Source: Bacteroides_E sp964528875
GTDB lineage: Bacteria > Bacteroidota > Bacteroidia > Bacteroidales > Bacteroidaceae
Assembly: GCA_964528875.1 (NCBI GenBank)
Contig: CAZGUI010000003.1
Location: 1 to 64,000, forward strand
Direction: 5' to 3'
DNA: 64,000 bases
Shown here: positions 1-9,785 of the stretch, piece after piece
How positions within the stretch are numbered: position 1 is the stretch's first letter
Layout: every line of letters starts with the position of its first letter
Translations under genes and position numbers: made by a program
The notes under the pieces: generated by a model
The model's database searches: none
Told to the model about the DNA's origin: nothing
What the model saw: the letters and a program-made list of their open reading frames with translations, nothing else

Positions 1-54
1 TAGAGCACAACACTTTTAATGTTGGGGTCCTGGGTTCGAGCCCCAGACGGATCA
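1..54 (+). tRNA. tRNA-Lys (anticodon UUU), 5' end outside the window
   Basis: The anticodon stem CAACA/TGTTG (8-12 and 20-24) encloses the loop CTTTTAA, which gives anticodon TTT at 15-17. The T arm CTGGG/CCCAG (30-34 and 42-46) has the loop TTCGAGC. The 3' acceptor strand ACGGATC is followed by A54. CCA is not encoded. The acceptor 5' strand and most of the D arm lie before base 1, so the gene is partial only because of the window edge. Confidence 0.93.
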
Positions 55-62
55 CTGAAAAG

Positions 63-93
63 AAAAAGGTCGTCAAATTGACGACCTTTTTTT
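63..93 (+). terminator. Rho-independent terminator of the tRNA-Lys transcript
   Basis: AAAAAGGTCGTCAA pairs with TTGACGACCTTTTT around a three-base loop and is followed by a T run. It begins 9 bases after the tRNA. The A run on the other side makes it potentially bidirectional. Confidence 0.85.
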
Positions 94-159
94 GTTATCA
101 TCAGTTCTAGTACTAGATTCAAAGAACACATAAGAGTTTTTCAATCCAAAGGAGGATAA

Positions 160-300
160 TTAGGTTGTTTAGAAGCTTATCCAAATAATGTTTTTAACAT
201 TAATAAATTTGACGGAACTTGTGAGTTCTTTCTCAAATCTAAAAACGTGGGAGATGAAGAAGCTGAACTAGCAGTAAAGGAAGACTGTAATAACGATTGA
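160..300 (+). pseudogene. Decayed small ORF next to tRNA-Lys (no start codon)
   Basis: This frame reads 46 codons to a TGA at 298-300. The composition looks like real protein: cysteines in GCLEAYPNN, DGTCEFF and KEDCNND, and an acidic tail. It has no ATG. It is preceded in frame by TAA at 157-159, and the same frame is open again upstream back to about position 82. An intact start is therefore missing, which suggests the 3' remnant of a gene cut off beside the tRNA. The opposite-strand reading (362-177) is serine-rich, as expected for an antisense shadow of an acidic protein. I do not recognise the family. Chance openness cannot be excluded. Confidence 0.3.
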
Positions 301-386
301 CTAGGGACATAAATAATCAATATCCCTACAAACACAACAATAAAATAAGATATATAATTCACTTTTGAAGACTCATAATTTCTCTG

Positions 387-2162
387 CTATTTTATAATTT
401 TCACACCTTTTGGAGCATTAATTTTAGATGTTATACTTCCGTTGCTATTCTTGATATGTTTTACATTCAATACGCCATAAGGTGTTGGAAAAGTACCTTC
501 CACCCATTCTAAATCACCTAAATGAGGTTCTATCTTAATTACTTTGCAACCTGGCTGTATCACTTTTATGCCTAGTACATGTTCTGTTAACCAGGCTGTA
601 GGACCTGACGACCAGCCATGACAAAAACTATGACGAAATCCCGGATAACAATAGGCTCCAAAATCACCATGAATATCTTTTTTACCAGGAGGGGTAATTT
701 CATCTAACCGAGCTGCATTTTCTAACCAATCCATATTAAAATCTTCCCAAAAGGTAGTGGCACCCATGTCTAGCATACCACCCCAGAATTGGCGAATAAT
801 ATTTATTGCCGTTTGGTATTCTCCAGCCAATGCCTGTGCCTGCAACATATAATAGCCATAGAATGTAGAGAATCCTTTAGCCCCACCCACAGAAACCACT
901 TCAGCACACGCTTTACTTGGTTCCATAATTCCGGCAATAGCCATTAATGAAGCAGCTTGTTTTAGATTGTTAGGAGTTTTTATATATCTATTCATTCGAT
1001 CTATGCACTCTTTTGCTTTTTGAGCATATTCAGGTTCATGCAGCACTTGACATAACTCTTCAGCATCTTTCATAGCCCATACAATTAGGGCACGGTAACC
1101 AGCCTCAACGCCTTCAATGTTTGGTGATGAAGGCCAGTCTAAAAAGCGAGTAGGTGACAGATTCTCCTTACCATTTTCATCAACCTTACTTCCGATTTGA
1201 TCGATCAATCCAAGGATATATTCTTTGTGTTTTTTTAGAAAATTCAGATCACCACTGTGTTTATACCAATCTTTTTGTATGATGAGATACCATAAGGAAT
1301 AAGCACTCATGCCATTCATCCATTTTGGTAAGGGAAACAACTCACAAGCCAAATCAAGAGTTTGGGGAACGATCTCATTATTGCCAAAAACTCTCATAAT
1401 AGTAGCTACTTCCGGATGCATATCACCTAACCAAACTACACGATCTCGCTTGATACCATCCCATAAATATTCCTGCATATTTAAATGTACTGTATAAGCT
1501 CCGGTTAACCATATTTGATTCAGCCGTTCGTCATTACTTTTAAAAGAACCCAAATAAGGAATGTCTCTATAACGTAAAATGGCTCGTGCTTCTTTCAGGC
1601 GTATGGTTGTGTTTTTTTGTAGCAAATCAATACGAACAAAACGAAAACCGGTATTTCCAAGTTCAATAAGTCCATCACGAGGAACTTCCATTATAACATC
1701 ACGTTTAGCGTGATCATCAGTTGAATAACCAACTTTCCAATCACTATTATTAGTTTGGCTGTTACACTCTCCTACTGATTCACCAAAACGAATCCGGACA
1801 AGAGAAGGTTCCCTTCGTGTAGATGATCCTAAAATAAGCTGTAATCCACCATGAAGTTCTTTTCCATAATCAAGAAGAAGAGAAGCTGTTTCATTATCTG
1901 TACTAGTCATCTCACATGTACCTTCTTTTCCCATGACAGCCTGACCAATACCTTGTTTAAGCAAAACTTCCTCATTCCTTACTAACTGTCCACTACCATC
2001 GTATTTCCATATGATTTGTTGAGGGGAGATATAAACCCTTGTAAGTTCATCTTTTTGAACTTTACCCTTGTATTCTACCCCAAAAACCGGTGGAATCTCA
2101 GCATTTAACTGCATAGATATGCCATTAATAAAAATGAGCATTAAAAATAAAATATTCTTCAT
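387..2162 (-). CDS. GH78 alpha-L-rhamnosidase
   Basis: Secreted or periplasmic enzyme of 591 residues, predicted to remove terminal alpha-L-rhamnose from glycans. A signal peptide covers residues 1-21. An N-terminal beta domain comes next, then the (alpha/alpha)6 catalytic domain. The family signature WDGIKRDRVVWLGD lies at about residues 232-246, with acidic residues typical of the GH78 active site. CHGWSSGP lies at about 511-518, before the C-terminal beta domain. It is shorter than many GH78 proteins because it lacks extra N-terminal carbohydrate-binding domains. It follows the GH31 gene by 23 bp on the same strand and is probably the last gene of that operon. Family membership is firm; the exact linkage is not visible. 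Confidence 0.88.
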   Translation of the reverse strand: MKNILFLMLIFINGISMQLNAEIPPVFGVEYKGKVQKDELTRVYISPQQIIWKYDGSGQLVRNEEVLLKQGIGQAVMGKEGTCEMTSTDNETASLLLDYGKELHGGLQLILGSSTRREPSLVRIRFGESVGECNSQTNNSDWKVGYSTDDHAKRDVIMEVPRDGLIELGNTGFRFVRIDLLQKNTTIRLKEARAILRYRDIPYLGSFKSNDERLNQIWLTGAYTVHLNMQEYLWDGIKRDRVVWLGDMHPEVATIMRVFGNNEIVPQTLDLACELFPLPKWMNGMSAYSLWYLIIQKDWYKHSGDLNFLKKHKEYILGLIDQIGSKVDENGKENLSPTRFLDWPSSPNIEGVEAGYRALIVWAMKDAEELCQVLHEPEYAQKAKECIDRMNRYIKTPNNLKQAASLMAIAGIMEPSKACAEVVSVGGAKGFSTFYGYYMLQAQALAGEYQTAINIIRQFWGGMLDMGATTFWEDFNMDWLENAARLDEITPPGKKDIHGDFGAYCYPGFRHSFCHGWSSGPTAWLTEHVLGIKVIQPGCKVIKIEPHLGDLEWVEGTFPTPYGVLNVKHIKNSNGSITSKINAPKGVKIIK

Positions 2163-2185
2163 AAAATCATAATTTTGTATGGTTA

Positions 2186-3784
2186 TTACTTGACTTTTTC
2201 AAAGTAAGGAAGTCTATTCAGAGGAACATCAATCTCAACACTACGTCCACCTTTATAGTTTTTCCCATTGTCATCTTTCCAGGTACCTTTAGGTAGCTGT
2301 ACTATTCGTTTATTCTCTTTAGTTACCACAGGGGTTACCATATATTTGTGCCCCAGCATAAACTGATCTTTACATGAAGCAAAACCTTGATTTGGAAAAG
2401 CATACTCCATATGTTGAACAATAGGTTCCCCTGTGACAGCTGACTTCTTGGCACAATCAAGTATATATTCTCCCATTTTCTCATGTAAATCTGCCATATC
2501 ACGAACAATATTCAAGTTCTCGTTATTTAAGATACGCCAAGGTGCAACAGAAAACTGCATCATAGGCATTAAGGCATGTACTTGTGCCGAACGAACAATA
2601 AGCGTCTGGTCAAACTGATCACTCTTTATGTTGAGGAATGATTTATATTGTCCTCCACCAATCATGTCCGGGCAAGTATAAGCATAACCTAACAAGCCGG
2701 CAGCAATCATTTGTGGTATGAGCGATTGAACAGCATTCCATGAATAATTTTTATCCCCCAAACGTTGTACTAATGCCTCACCTCCCATTTTCCAGCCTGC
2801 TCGATATTCGTTTACCGGAAACTCTAAACCTATTTTAGCCCAAGCTTCTGTATGGTCAACTGATAATGCTTCTTTCTTATAACTTAAAATTTTACTCGTA
2901 TCATAGAAATTATTATCTCCTGCATCAAACTTGAATCCATCAATACCATATTCTTTTTGCATATTCTTTAACTGAGTCACAAAATAGTCAACTGCATCAG
3001 GGTTTGTAAAATCAAAACAAGCACTCTGTCCATTCCACCAACTGATAATTGTTGGTTTTCCATTCTTACCTTTCAATAAAAAACCTCTTGAATGTAGCAT
3101 TCGGTACTCGGGACTATCAGGAGATACAAAGGGACAAATCCAAAGCATTACTTTAAATCCCATCTGATGCAAGTCTTCTACCATTTTTTGAGGATTTGAG
3201 AATTTTTCGGGCTTGAACTCAAAGTTTCCATAATGTTTTTGCCAATTATCATCTATCATCAGGACACCCGCAGGGAATCCATTTGTAAGAATTCCTTTCG
3301 CGTACTGTATAATATCCTCCTGATTCTGGTTATACATCAATTCAATCCATGTATTATATTGAGGCATCGTAAAAAACAACGTGTCTGGTAATACACCTGT
3401 AGGTTTAAAATGCTTTTCACAAGCTAACTGATAGGCATCTTTCAATGTCGATCCGGCCTCAGTTATCTGTATATTCTCATGGTCTGACTTTAGCGTAATT
3501 ACATTATCCTTTACCGAAAATCGGAACGGATAATCGCTCCAAACATAACGCCCCTTGCTTGAGAGTAAAAGTGGAACCACCTGATTATTATTGTTTTGTG
3601 TAGCCAAATTGTATTCTTCAAGAGGTTGGATATATGGCATACGTTCACCATAGGCTACTGCTCCACCCCACCAATATTCGTTCTCTAGAGGGAAAATTTC
3701 AACGGTATACTCTTTGGGTTGAGCTGTTAAACTTAATGTTGCAATAAAAAATGAAATTAAAATTAGAACCTTTCGAAAAATCAT
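2186..3784 (-). CDS. GH31 family alpha-glycosidase
   Basis: Secreted enzyme of 532 residues with a signal peptide ending near residue 21. The TIM barrel contains MIDDNWQKHYG (about 172-182), the beta-strand 4 nucleophile motif IDGFKFDAGD (about 278-287) and RLGDKNYSW (about 335-343), which probably carries the acid/base aspartate. GH31 members cleave alpha-glucosides, alpha-xylosides, alpha-galactosides or sulfoquinovosides, and the sequence alone does not tell me which. The protein is compact, with a short N-terminal beta domain. It lies between two GH78 genes, 23 bp before one and 172 bp after the other, so its substrate is probably part of a rhamnose-containing glycan. Confidence 0.82.
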   Translation of the reverse strand: MIFRKVLILISFFIATLSLTAQPKEYTVEIFPLENEYWWGGAVAYGERMPYIQPLEEYNLATQNNNNQVVPLLLSSKGRYVWSDYPFRFSVKDNVITLKSDHENIQITEAGSTLKDAYQLACEKHFKPTGVLPDTLFFTMPQYNTWIELMYNQNQEDIIQYAKGILTNGFPAGVLMIDDNWQKHYGNFEFKPEKFSNPQKMVEDLHQMGFKVMLWICPFVSPDSPEYRMLHSRGFLLKGKNGKPTIISWWNGQSACFDFTNPDAVDYFVTQLKNMQKEYGIDGFKFDAGDNNFYDTSKILSYKKEALSVDHTEAWAKIGLEFPVNEYRAGWKMGGEALVQRLGDKNYSWNAVQSLIPQMIAAGLLGYAYTCPDMIGGGQYKSFLNIKSDQFDQTLIVRSAQVHALMPMMQFSVAPWRILNNENLNIVRDMADLHEKMGEYILDCAKKSAVTGEPIVQHMEYAFPNQGFASCKDQFMLGHKYMVTPVVTKENKRIVQLPKGTWKDDNGKNYKGGRSVEIDVPLNRLPYFEKVK

Positions 3785-3956
3785 ATTTTTGTATTTTTAA
3801 TTTATAAGCATTTATAAGAACACCATTATTATCAAATCATAATTCACCGGAAGTAAATTTAGGTGTGTCTTGATTATTCCATTCTCATCCTATTCTGTAC
3901 CTATCTATCAAAAATTAAAGCAGGTCAAGTGTCAAACACGGTAGGTTTAATTTTAC

Positions 3957-6170
3957 CTATTGAATTTTAAAAGTGTAAACTCCGGATTTTCCAACTCTCA
4001 TGGACTTTTTATTGCCTTTTGTTATTATATTTACTATACATTCTGATGGTATTTCAATTGTGCTTTCACCTTCACTTTTTAAATTTAAAGAAATATATCC
4101 TTCCTTGACAGGTATTCTTGATTTCACCCATTTTAAATGGAGTAATTCGGGTTGAATAGTATATTCGTTAGGAGAAACATCTGACTGCTTAAACCCTATC
4201 AAACCATTCAAAACTCCTACAACAACAGGTACACCATTTGCTCCATGACATAAACTCAATCCATAGGGTCGATTATAAAATACTAATTGATCTGCTCTTG
4301 AGGCATTAGGGCGAAAATTTTCCGGAAAACGGGTATGCCCCTGATCCATCCAATCACCAAAAACCCGATAGATATAGCTCCAGAGTTCAGCTATCCTTCC
4401 TGCTTTAGCATAAGCTATAAACTCATATCCTTTCTCATAACTCACTGATTCATAATAGTTAGACAGATTGGGGAGAATATTTTCAAAAAGGTTATCATAA
4501 TGTTCCTTAGGAAAAATATCCGCCAAAATTGCCCAATATTGTGCATGATGAGAAATACGATTATCTACAGTTGTAGCATCATTCATAGTACCATTAATAA
4601 AAACATGCCTTTCCTTATCCCAAAAGTACTCGAATATTTTATTTTTTAGACTTATAGCAAAACGCTTATACTTAGCAGCTAAAGCCTTTTCCTTCCACAA
4701 AGAGGCAAAGTAAGCACCAATTTCATAATTATAGTAAAGCATGATTTGGGCATAAGAGGCTATACCTTTTCTTGCCGGCCCGTTATAATTGGACCAACCT
4801 GGTGTATAGCCAAATTCTTTAGAACCATAATTACCATGTACAAATCCATTTTCATCAACAATAGAGGCATAAAAATCCAAAAGTTGTAGAATACGGTCTT
4901 TATACTGAAGTGAAGTAGTAAGGTCTCCAAATCTCAGATAATTCTGTTTTAACCCAACAAGTGCATGAAGTGGATAATCGGGTATTCCCATATCCTCAAT
5001 GGTTGGATCAAGAGGCATGAGTGCAATAGAAATGCCGTTCTTTGACACTTGTTGGTCTCCAAATAAGTAATCTCCCCCGAAGGTACTCGCTAAAGCATCC
5101 ATTGACCAAGGTAAGAAATCGCGCTTAATACCATCCAAATAGAAACGATGCATACTTGCATGTAATGAAGCACTACTCATATCGAACAAGTCATTAACAT
5201 ACTCGTCATCCGACTCAAATTGCATCTGATATTCAACAGGCCATACTGCAGTATTAAATACTACTTCTGATATCTCAGCCCCTTTATCACACTCCAATAA
5301 TACATACCTAAATGCACGTTCAGGCGTCGTTATGGAAGAACCGTTTTCCAATATATGAAAAGGATCCAATGCATATTGTTCAAATTTTTTCTCGTCTCTT
5401 TCTAAAGCCTCCTCTGGGGTTTCACCAACACGAACAGTTATGTTCCCTTTTCCTTTTGCTTTAAAAGAAAGCTGTCCTATTTCTAAATGAAAAAAATCAA
5501 TCAATACATAACCATTCTTTCCTATATTTATTCTATCACCTTTTATCTCAGTATTTCGAAGAGGTATGATTTCAGTCGGCTTAATTAAAACGGATATATC
5601 CTGTGAAGAATCAGGTCGTACGTTAGGCTTATTATACATAGACGCAGTTTCAGGAATAGCCCAATAAGATTTATCCAGACTTACTTGCCAAGTTGTAAAA
5701 TCCCCGAATTCCGGATTATCAAAAATAATGCATGGCAGTGAATTTGTAGTAATTACCTCAAACATCAATATAGATTTTCCAGGCTTAAGAGTTAATTGAT
5801 TATTGGAAACAACTTGTTTAGTTCCATTCAGATAAAGAGTAACTGCAGATGGGCTGGCCCATTTGATTGTCGTTTCTTTATTCAATTTGATTTCCTTCTT
5901 AAAATAGGCTTGATGATTGATTGCAAAAAACTTACCGGGATAACCCACGTTAACACAACGTTCTTTAGAGATGTCAGCACATTGTTTTTGGTAGAAAGCC
6001 GCCAATTGTCCGGGATACCACATATAGGTACTGTTCCATTCTTCTGTCTGGGCTGAAGGAACAATAATAGCTTTAGGATCAAGTAAGGGATCAAATACTT
6101 TTTTTTGTGTAAAACCATTAAATACAATAATAAAAAGGCCAATCAATAGTGAGATAAATTTCCTAATCAT
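3957..6170 (-). CDS. GH78-like alpha-L-rhamnosidase (second, divergent copy)
   Basis: Protein of 737 residues with a signal peptide (about 1-21), a lectin-like beta-sandwich region (about 60-320) and an (alpha/alpha)6 barrel. The catalytic signature reads FYLDGIKRDFLPWSMDA (about 340-356). Other GH78 enzymes have WLGD where this one has WSMD, so it is a divergent subgroup, although the acidic residue is kept. LCHGANGVPVVVGVLNGL near 638-655 corresponds to the second active-site signature. It is distinct in sequence from the 591-residue GH78 downstream. It probably removes rhamnose in the periplasm, and it belongs to a minus-strand run of four glycosidases. Confidence 0.8.
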   Translation of the reverse strand: MIRKFISLLIGLFIIVFNGFTQKKVFDPLLDPKAIIVPSAQTEEWNSTYMWYPGQLAAFYQKQCADISKERCVNVGYPGKFFAINHQAYFKKEIKLNKETTIKWASPSAVTLYLNGTKQVVSNNQLTLKPGKSILMFEVITTNSLPCIIFDNPEFGDFTTWQVSLDKSYWAIPETASMYNKPNVRPDSSQDISVLIKPTEIIPLRNTEIKGDRINIGKNGYVLIDFFHLEIGQLSFKAKGKGNITVRVGETPEEALERDEKKFEQYALDPFHILENGSSITTPERAFRYVLLECDKGAEISEVVFNTAVWPVEYQMQFESDDEYVNDLFDMSSASLHASMHRFYLDGIKRDFLPWSMDALASTFGGDYLFGDQQVSKNGISIALMPLDPTIEDMGIPDYPLHALVGLKQNYLRFGDLTTSLQYKDRILQLLDFYASIVDENGFVHGNYGSKEFGYTPGWSNYNGPARKGIASYAQIMLYYNYEIGAYFASLWKEKALAAKYKRFAISLKNKIFEYFWDKERHVFINGTMNDATTVDNRISHHAQYWAILADIFPKEHYDNLFENILPNLSNYYESVSYEKGYEFIAYAKAGRIAELWSYIYRVFGDWMDQGHTRFPENFRPNASRADQLVFYNRPYGLSLCHGANGVPVVVGVLNGLIGFKQSDVSPNEYTIQPELLHLKWVKSRIPVKEGYISLNLKSEGESTIEIPSECIVNIITKGNKKSMRVGKSGVYTFKIQ

Positions 6171-6318
6171 TTTAATTCTTCTTATTGCTATCAGTTATTT
6201 CTTTTGGTTAGAGTCGCAGCTTTCATTTTAAAAATGATGTATAACATCTTTATCATGACTAATATCATTAGCTTCAATTATTACTTCTTCAAAGATAATT
6301 TTAGATATCTAGTATTCT

Positions 6319-9300
6319 TTATTCTACTAAATGCACGTCCAATCCTACGAAAGAAACAGCATCTGCATTCACTTTAGTCAATGCTTTTTTAGCATTAATC
6401 TTACAATTCTCAAAATAGAAAGAATCTGATTTAAAAGGAGCTTCGGCAAAACCACGAAGAGTTCCTACATTTTCCACATCCCCATGTACGTTGATGATTC
6501 TAATATTCTTTAACTGAGTGAGTACTTCTGATCTAGGAGGTAACTCTCCTACCATACGCCACTCCATATTTACATCTAGGAAACTCCTTGTATTATGTAA
6601 AGTTATATTTTCAAAAGTAATATTCTCTATAAGACCTCCACGACTAGGCTGTGATTTGAACCGAATGGGTCCCCAGTTATCTGCATCCATTCTACAATTA
6701 CGAATAGTCACGTTTCGCACTCCTCCTGATATTTCACTCCCCATAGCTACACCTCCGTGCCCATAGGCAAAATGACAATCTTCTATTCTAATATTTTCAC
6801 TGGGACGATTAACTCGACGACCATCAGAATCCTTACCGGACTTAATTGAGATGCAGTCGTCATTTACATCAATATAAACACGGTATATATCTATATCACT
6901 CGAAGAATCAATATCCAATCCATCCGAACTAGGTATGGTGTGTTCTGCTGAAATATTCAAATCAGAAATGCTAAACCCATCTGTATAAAGAACATGTACC
7001 CCCCAAGAAGCTTGATTCCTTAGATTTAATCCTGTGATACTTCCATTATTACATTCCGTGAAACAAAACATACGTGGCCTACCTGTTTCACCAAAAGGAA
7101 TAGATTTCCATTCAACCCCTTGCCCATCTATAATTCCGTCACCATAGACCTTTACCCCATTACATTGATCAAAATTCAAAAATGCACAACGCCAATTTCG
7201 CTCAATCCCCTCGAAGCGAGTTGAAATAATTGGAAAATCCTCCGATCTCACAGTGGATTTTAATACAGCTTTCTTTTTTAATTGAAGATCTACCCCCGCT
7301 CTAAAAAAGAGTGATCCAGAAAGAAATTCTCCTTTAGGAATAACCACACATCCACCCCCATTTTGGTGAGCATAATCAATCGTTTTCTGAATAGCCTCAG
7401 TATTGATTGTTTTCCCATCACCAACAGCACCAAATGAGGTTATATTATATTCCTTGGTTTGCTGTTGAATAATGATAATGCGGCTGTCCCAAGCTTTCAT
7501 CTTAAAACTCAGGAACACTTTATTATTTTTCACTTCATAAGGAATCTCTTTTATTTCACCTGTAGTTGCATTCCATTCTTTAACAAGACCAACTTTATCA
7601 AAACTCGCAGTAAACTGACTATCTGTCTCTCCCTCATTAAATAGATAATAGATTTCAGCATCAGGTAAAACCCGTCGTGTATAGCGTATAAAATCAATTG
7701 ATTTTCCTAACTCTGATTGAGAAGAAACATCTTTGTTAGATAGGTTAGTTTTGACTATTTTCATTTCAGCATTGGGCATCGAGGCAGCTACTGTAGAGGT
7801 CCAATCACTGGATGGTTCTACAGAACAATTCACAAAATCAAGAGGGAACTGATGGGGCTGCTTAAAACTAGTTTCTATTAGCATATCCGGTTTTTTGCCC
7901 CAGAAAAGAACTTTTCCTCCATTTTTAGCAAATTCTTCTATTTTCTCCCAAGCAGACAGCGAGATAGCATCGGCAGAAGGAATGATAAGGGTGTAGTACT
8001 TTTGTCCACTTTTGTTTTTTAAATAACCAGCTCCTACTGTTAAGACTTCAGAAAAAGCATCATCGTTTACATAATCAAAGTCATATTGATTTTTTAATAA
8101 GTTTTGAGTCAATACGTTAATATGCGAAAACACATCATTATTACTCAACCACATAGTTGATGTTGGATAGTACATTGCAATCCGAGCTCCAGGAATACCT
8201 TGTGACATCAAATAAGTTGCACGATTAGTATAGTCATTTAAGTCTTTCATTCCTGGATCGCTCATCCAATTGGGGTTTTGTGAACCAGCCATCCAAAACA
8301 TAAACTCAAAGAAATTAATACCTCTTACAATCTGATGATCTACGACATATTTTGCTTGAGGGATGGTAGGAGATATATGATAGGCTGCAAAACTCTCGCT
8401 AAAAGCACGAGGTTTACCATATACATGAGACACAGAAGATGCGAGTTTGGGAAAATCATTCACTGTTTCTGGCCAAATTTGATTCCAAATGGCATCTACT
8501 CCAGGTATTTGAACCTTACTTAAGGTACGAAAAAAATCCCCTTCAGCACGTACACACACGGGCATATTGTGTTCATTATTTAGATGAGTAATGTGTGCTA
8601 ACCCGTTAGCATCACACCAATCGGCTTGTTGTTTAAAAAAACTATTAGCAAACAACTCCGACCAAATATCCCAGTAATCAGCTCTAAACCTTTTATCCTT
8701 CTCTTCTCGTATAGGAACAAATAAAGAGGCTAAATATGGAGTAGGATCATACCCTTTTTTATCCATGAATGCTTCAATAATATTAGGTGTCCATGGCATA
8801 TGAGCATAATCGGGCTCATCCCCTCTAAAACCAAGCACTGTACTTCCAAATTCTTTTCCAATATATTTTTTATACTCTTCATGTGTCCAGTCGATAAACT
8901 GTCTAACAGCAGATGGATTCAAATAATCACAAAGAGAATTCCTTGTATCTTTTCCTCCTTTGGGATTATTAACAGCACGAGTTACTGCTGTACGAAAATC
9001 GGGCTGTACTAGCAAAATATTCCAATTATGAATACCTGCATTAAACGTTATTTTTCCATTCTCAACGACAACATCTCTATTTGATTGCCCGTTTTTATTT
9101 ATTGCTATTGCACTTATAACTGACGGACTTATTTCATAATCTATAAGTGTGTCTCCCGCTTTCACTTTTATGGTATCACAAACAACAAGTGCTTGCATTC
9201 GCAAATCAGGACGTTCACGAGTAAATTTTCCTCCAGCAAAACCACTTGGATATTTCCCCTCATCAATAATCCAAACTTTCATATTTCTCTTCTTGGCTTC

Positions 9301-9621
9301 TTTTACTGCTATAGCAATGGTCTTAAACCAATCTTCTGAAAGATACTCAAAAGGCATATGATATCCTGCCTCAAAAATAACCGATCTAAAACCTTTTTTA
9401 TAAATTGAGTCAAGATCATTTTGAATGGTTTTCAAATCCATATTTCCTTGCCAGCCCCAAATAACATGGCTAGCAAACTCCGTTGGAGGAGATTGAAAGT
9501 TATTCTCTAAAGAAACAATTGAAGGTTGGTGTATCCCCTCCCATGATTTTAGTTGTGAAAAGGATTTAAAAGGTAGTAGAAAAAGGAAAAAGGGAAAGAG
9601 TAAACTCGAAATTGTTTTCAT
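6319..9621 (-). CDS. Two-catalytic-domain glycosidase: GH106-like TIM barrel plus GH28
   Basis: Secreted protein of 1100 residues with a signal peptide at 1-22. Residues about 40-480 form a TIM-barrel glycosidase region resembling GH106 rhamnosidases or related clan members (HVIWGWQGNMD near the start, WIIDEGKYPSGFAGG). Residues about 505-620 look like a Rossmann/GATase-like domain (NGGKVLFWGKKPDM). From about residue 725 a complete GH28 pectinase domain begins (ITSFGAVGDGKTINTEAIQ). All four GH28 signatures are present: SSDGLDIDSS, DDCISIKSG, GHGGVAMGSE and RFKSQ (about 897-990). The pairing suggests removal of rhamnose and galacturonate from rhamnogalacturonan-type chains. The GH28 assignment is firm; the N-terminal family assignment is tentative. 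Confidence 0.8.
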   Translation of the reverse strand: MKTISSLLFPFFLFLLPFKSFSQLKSWEGIHQPSIVSLENNFQSPPTEFASHVIWGWQGNMDLKTIQNDLDSIYKKGFRSVIFEAGYHMPFEYLSEDWFKTIAIAVKEAKKRNMKVWIIDEGKYPSGFAGGKFTRERPDLRMQALVVCDTIKVKAGDTLIDYEISPSVISAIAINKNGQSNRDVVVENGKITFNAGIHNWNILLVQPDFRTAVTRAVNNPKGGKDTRNSLCDYLNPSAVRQFIDWTHEEYKKYIGKEFGSTVLGFRGDEPDYAHMPWTPNIIEAFMDKKGYDPTPYLASLFVPIREEKDKRFRADYWDIWSELFANSFFKQQADWCDANGLAHITHLNNEHNMPVCVRAEGDFFRTLSKVQIPGVDAIWNQIWPETVNDFPKLASSVSHVYGKPRAFSESFAAYHISPTIPQAKYVVDHQIVRGINFFEFMFWMAGSQNPNWMSDPGMKDLNDYTNRATYLMSQGIPGARIAMYYPTSTMWLSNNDVFSHINVLTQNLLKNQYDFDYVNDDAFSEVLTVGAGYLKNKSGQKYYTLIIPSADAISLSAWEKIEEFAKNGGKVLFWGKKPDMLIETSFKQPHQFPLDFVNCSVEPSSDWTSTVAASMPNAEMKIVKTNLSNKDVSSQSELGKSIDFIRYTRRVLPDAEIYYLFNEGETDSQFTASFDKVGLVKEWNATTGEIKEIPYEVKNNKVFLSFKMKAWDSRIIIIQQQTKEYNITSFGAVGDGKTINTEAIQKTIDYAHQNGGGCVVIPKGEFLSGSLFFRAGVDLQLKKKAVLKSTVRSEDFPIISTRFEGIERNWRCAFLNFDQCNGVKVYGDGIIDGQGVEWKSIPFGETGRPRMFCFTECNNGSITGLNLRNQASWGVHVLYTDGFSISDLNISAEHTIPSSDGLDIDSSSDIDIYRVYIDVNDDCISIKSGKDSDGRRVNRPSENIRIEDCHFAYGHGGVAMGSEISGGVRNVTIRNCRMDADNWGPIRFKSQPSRGGLIENITFENITLHNTRSFLDVNMEWRMVGELPPRSEVLTQLKNIRIINVHGDVENVGTLRGFAEAPFKSDSFYFENCKINAKKALTKVNADAVSFVGLDVHLVE

Positions 9622-9703
9622 ATATTTTAATGTTTAGATTCAATTTTTTATAGTTCTACATTATAGCTATATCAAAACAACAAAATAAAACATTATAATG
9701 AAA

Positions 9704-9737
9704 TGGAATAATGTACAAACTTATTGGATTATGTACA
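9704..9737 (-). promoter_or_regulatory. Direct-repeat operator upstream of the GH106-like/GH28 gene
   Basis: Two near-identical copies, TGGAATAATGTACA (9704-9717) and TGGATTATGTACA (9725-9737), lie in the same orientation 20-21 bp apart, which is two helical turns. A weak -7 box, TTATTTTG read on the minus strand (9688-9681), lies between them and the start codon. This fits the binding site of an activator of AraC/HTCS type. No regulator gene is adjacent. Confidence 0.4.
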
Positions 9738-9785
9738 CCACTAAAAAAAACAAAAGGCAAGCTGTCTAATCATCCTCTTAACCTC

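Noticed and set aside
177..362. Minus-strand 61-residue ORF with a hydrophobic start
   Set aside because: Serine-rich composition is what the complement of the acidic plus-strand frame would give. No promoter or family support.
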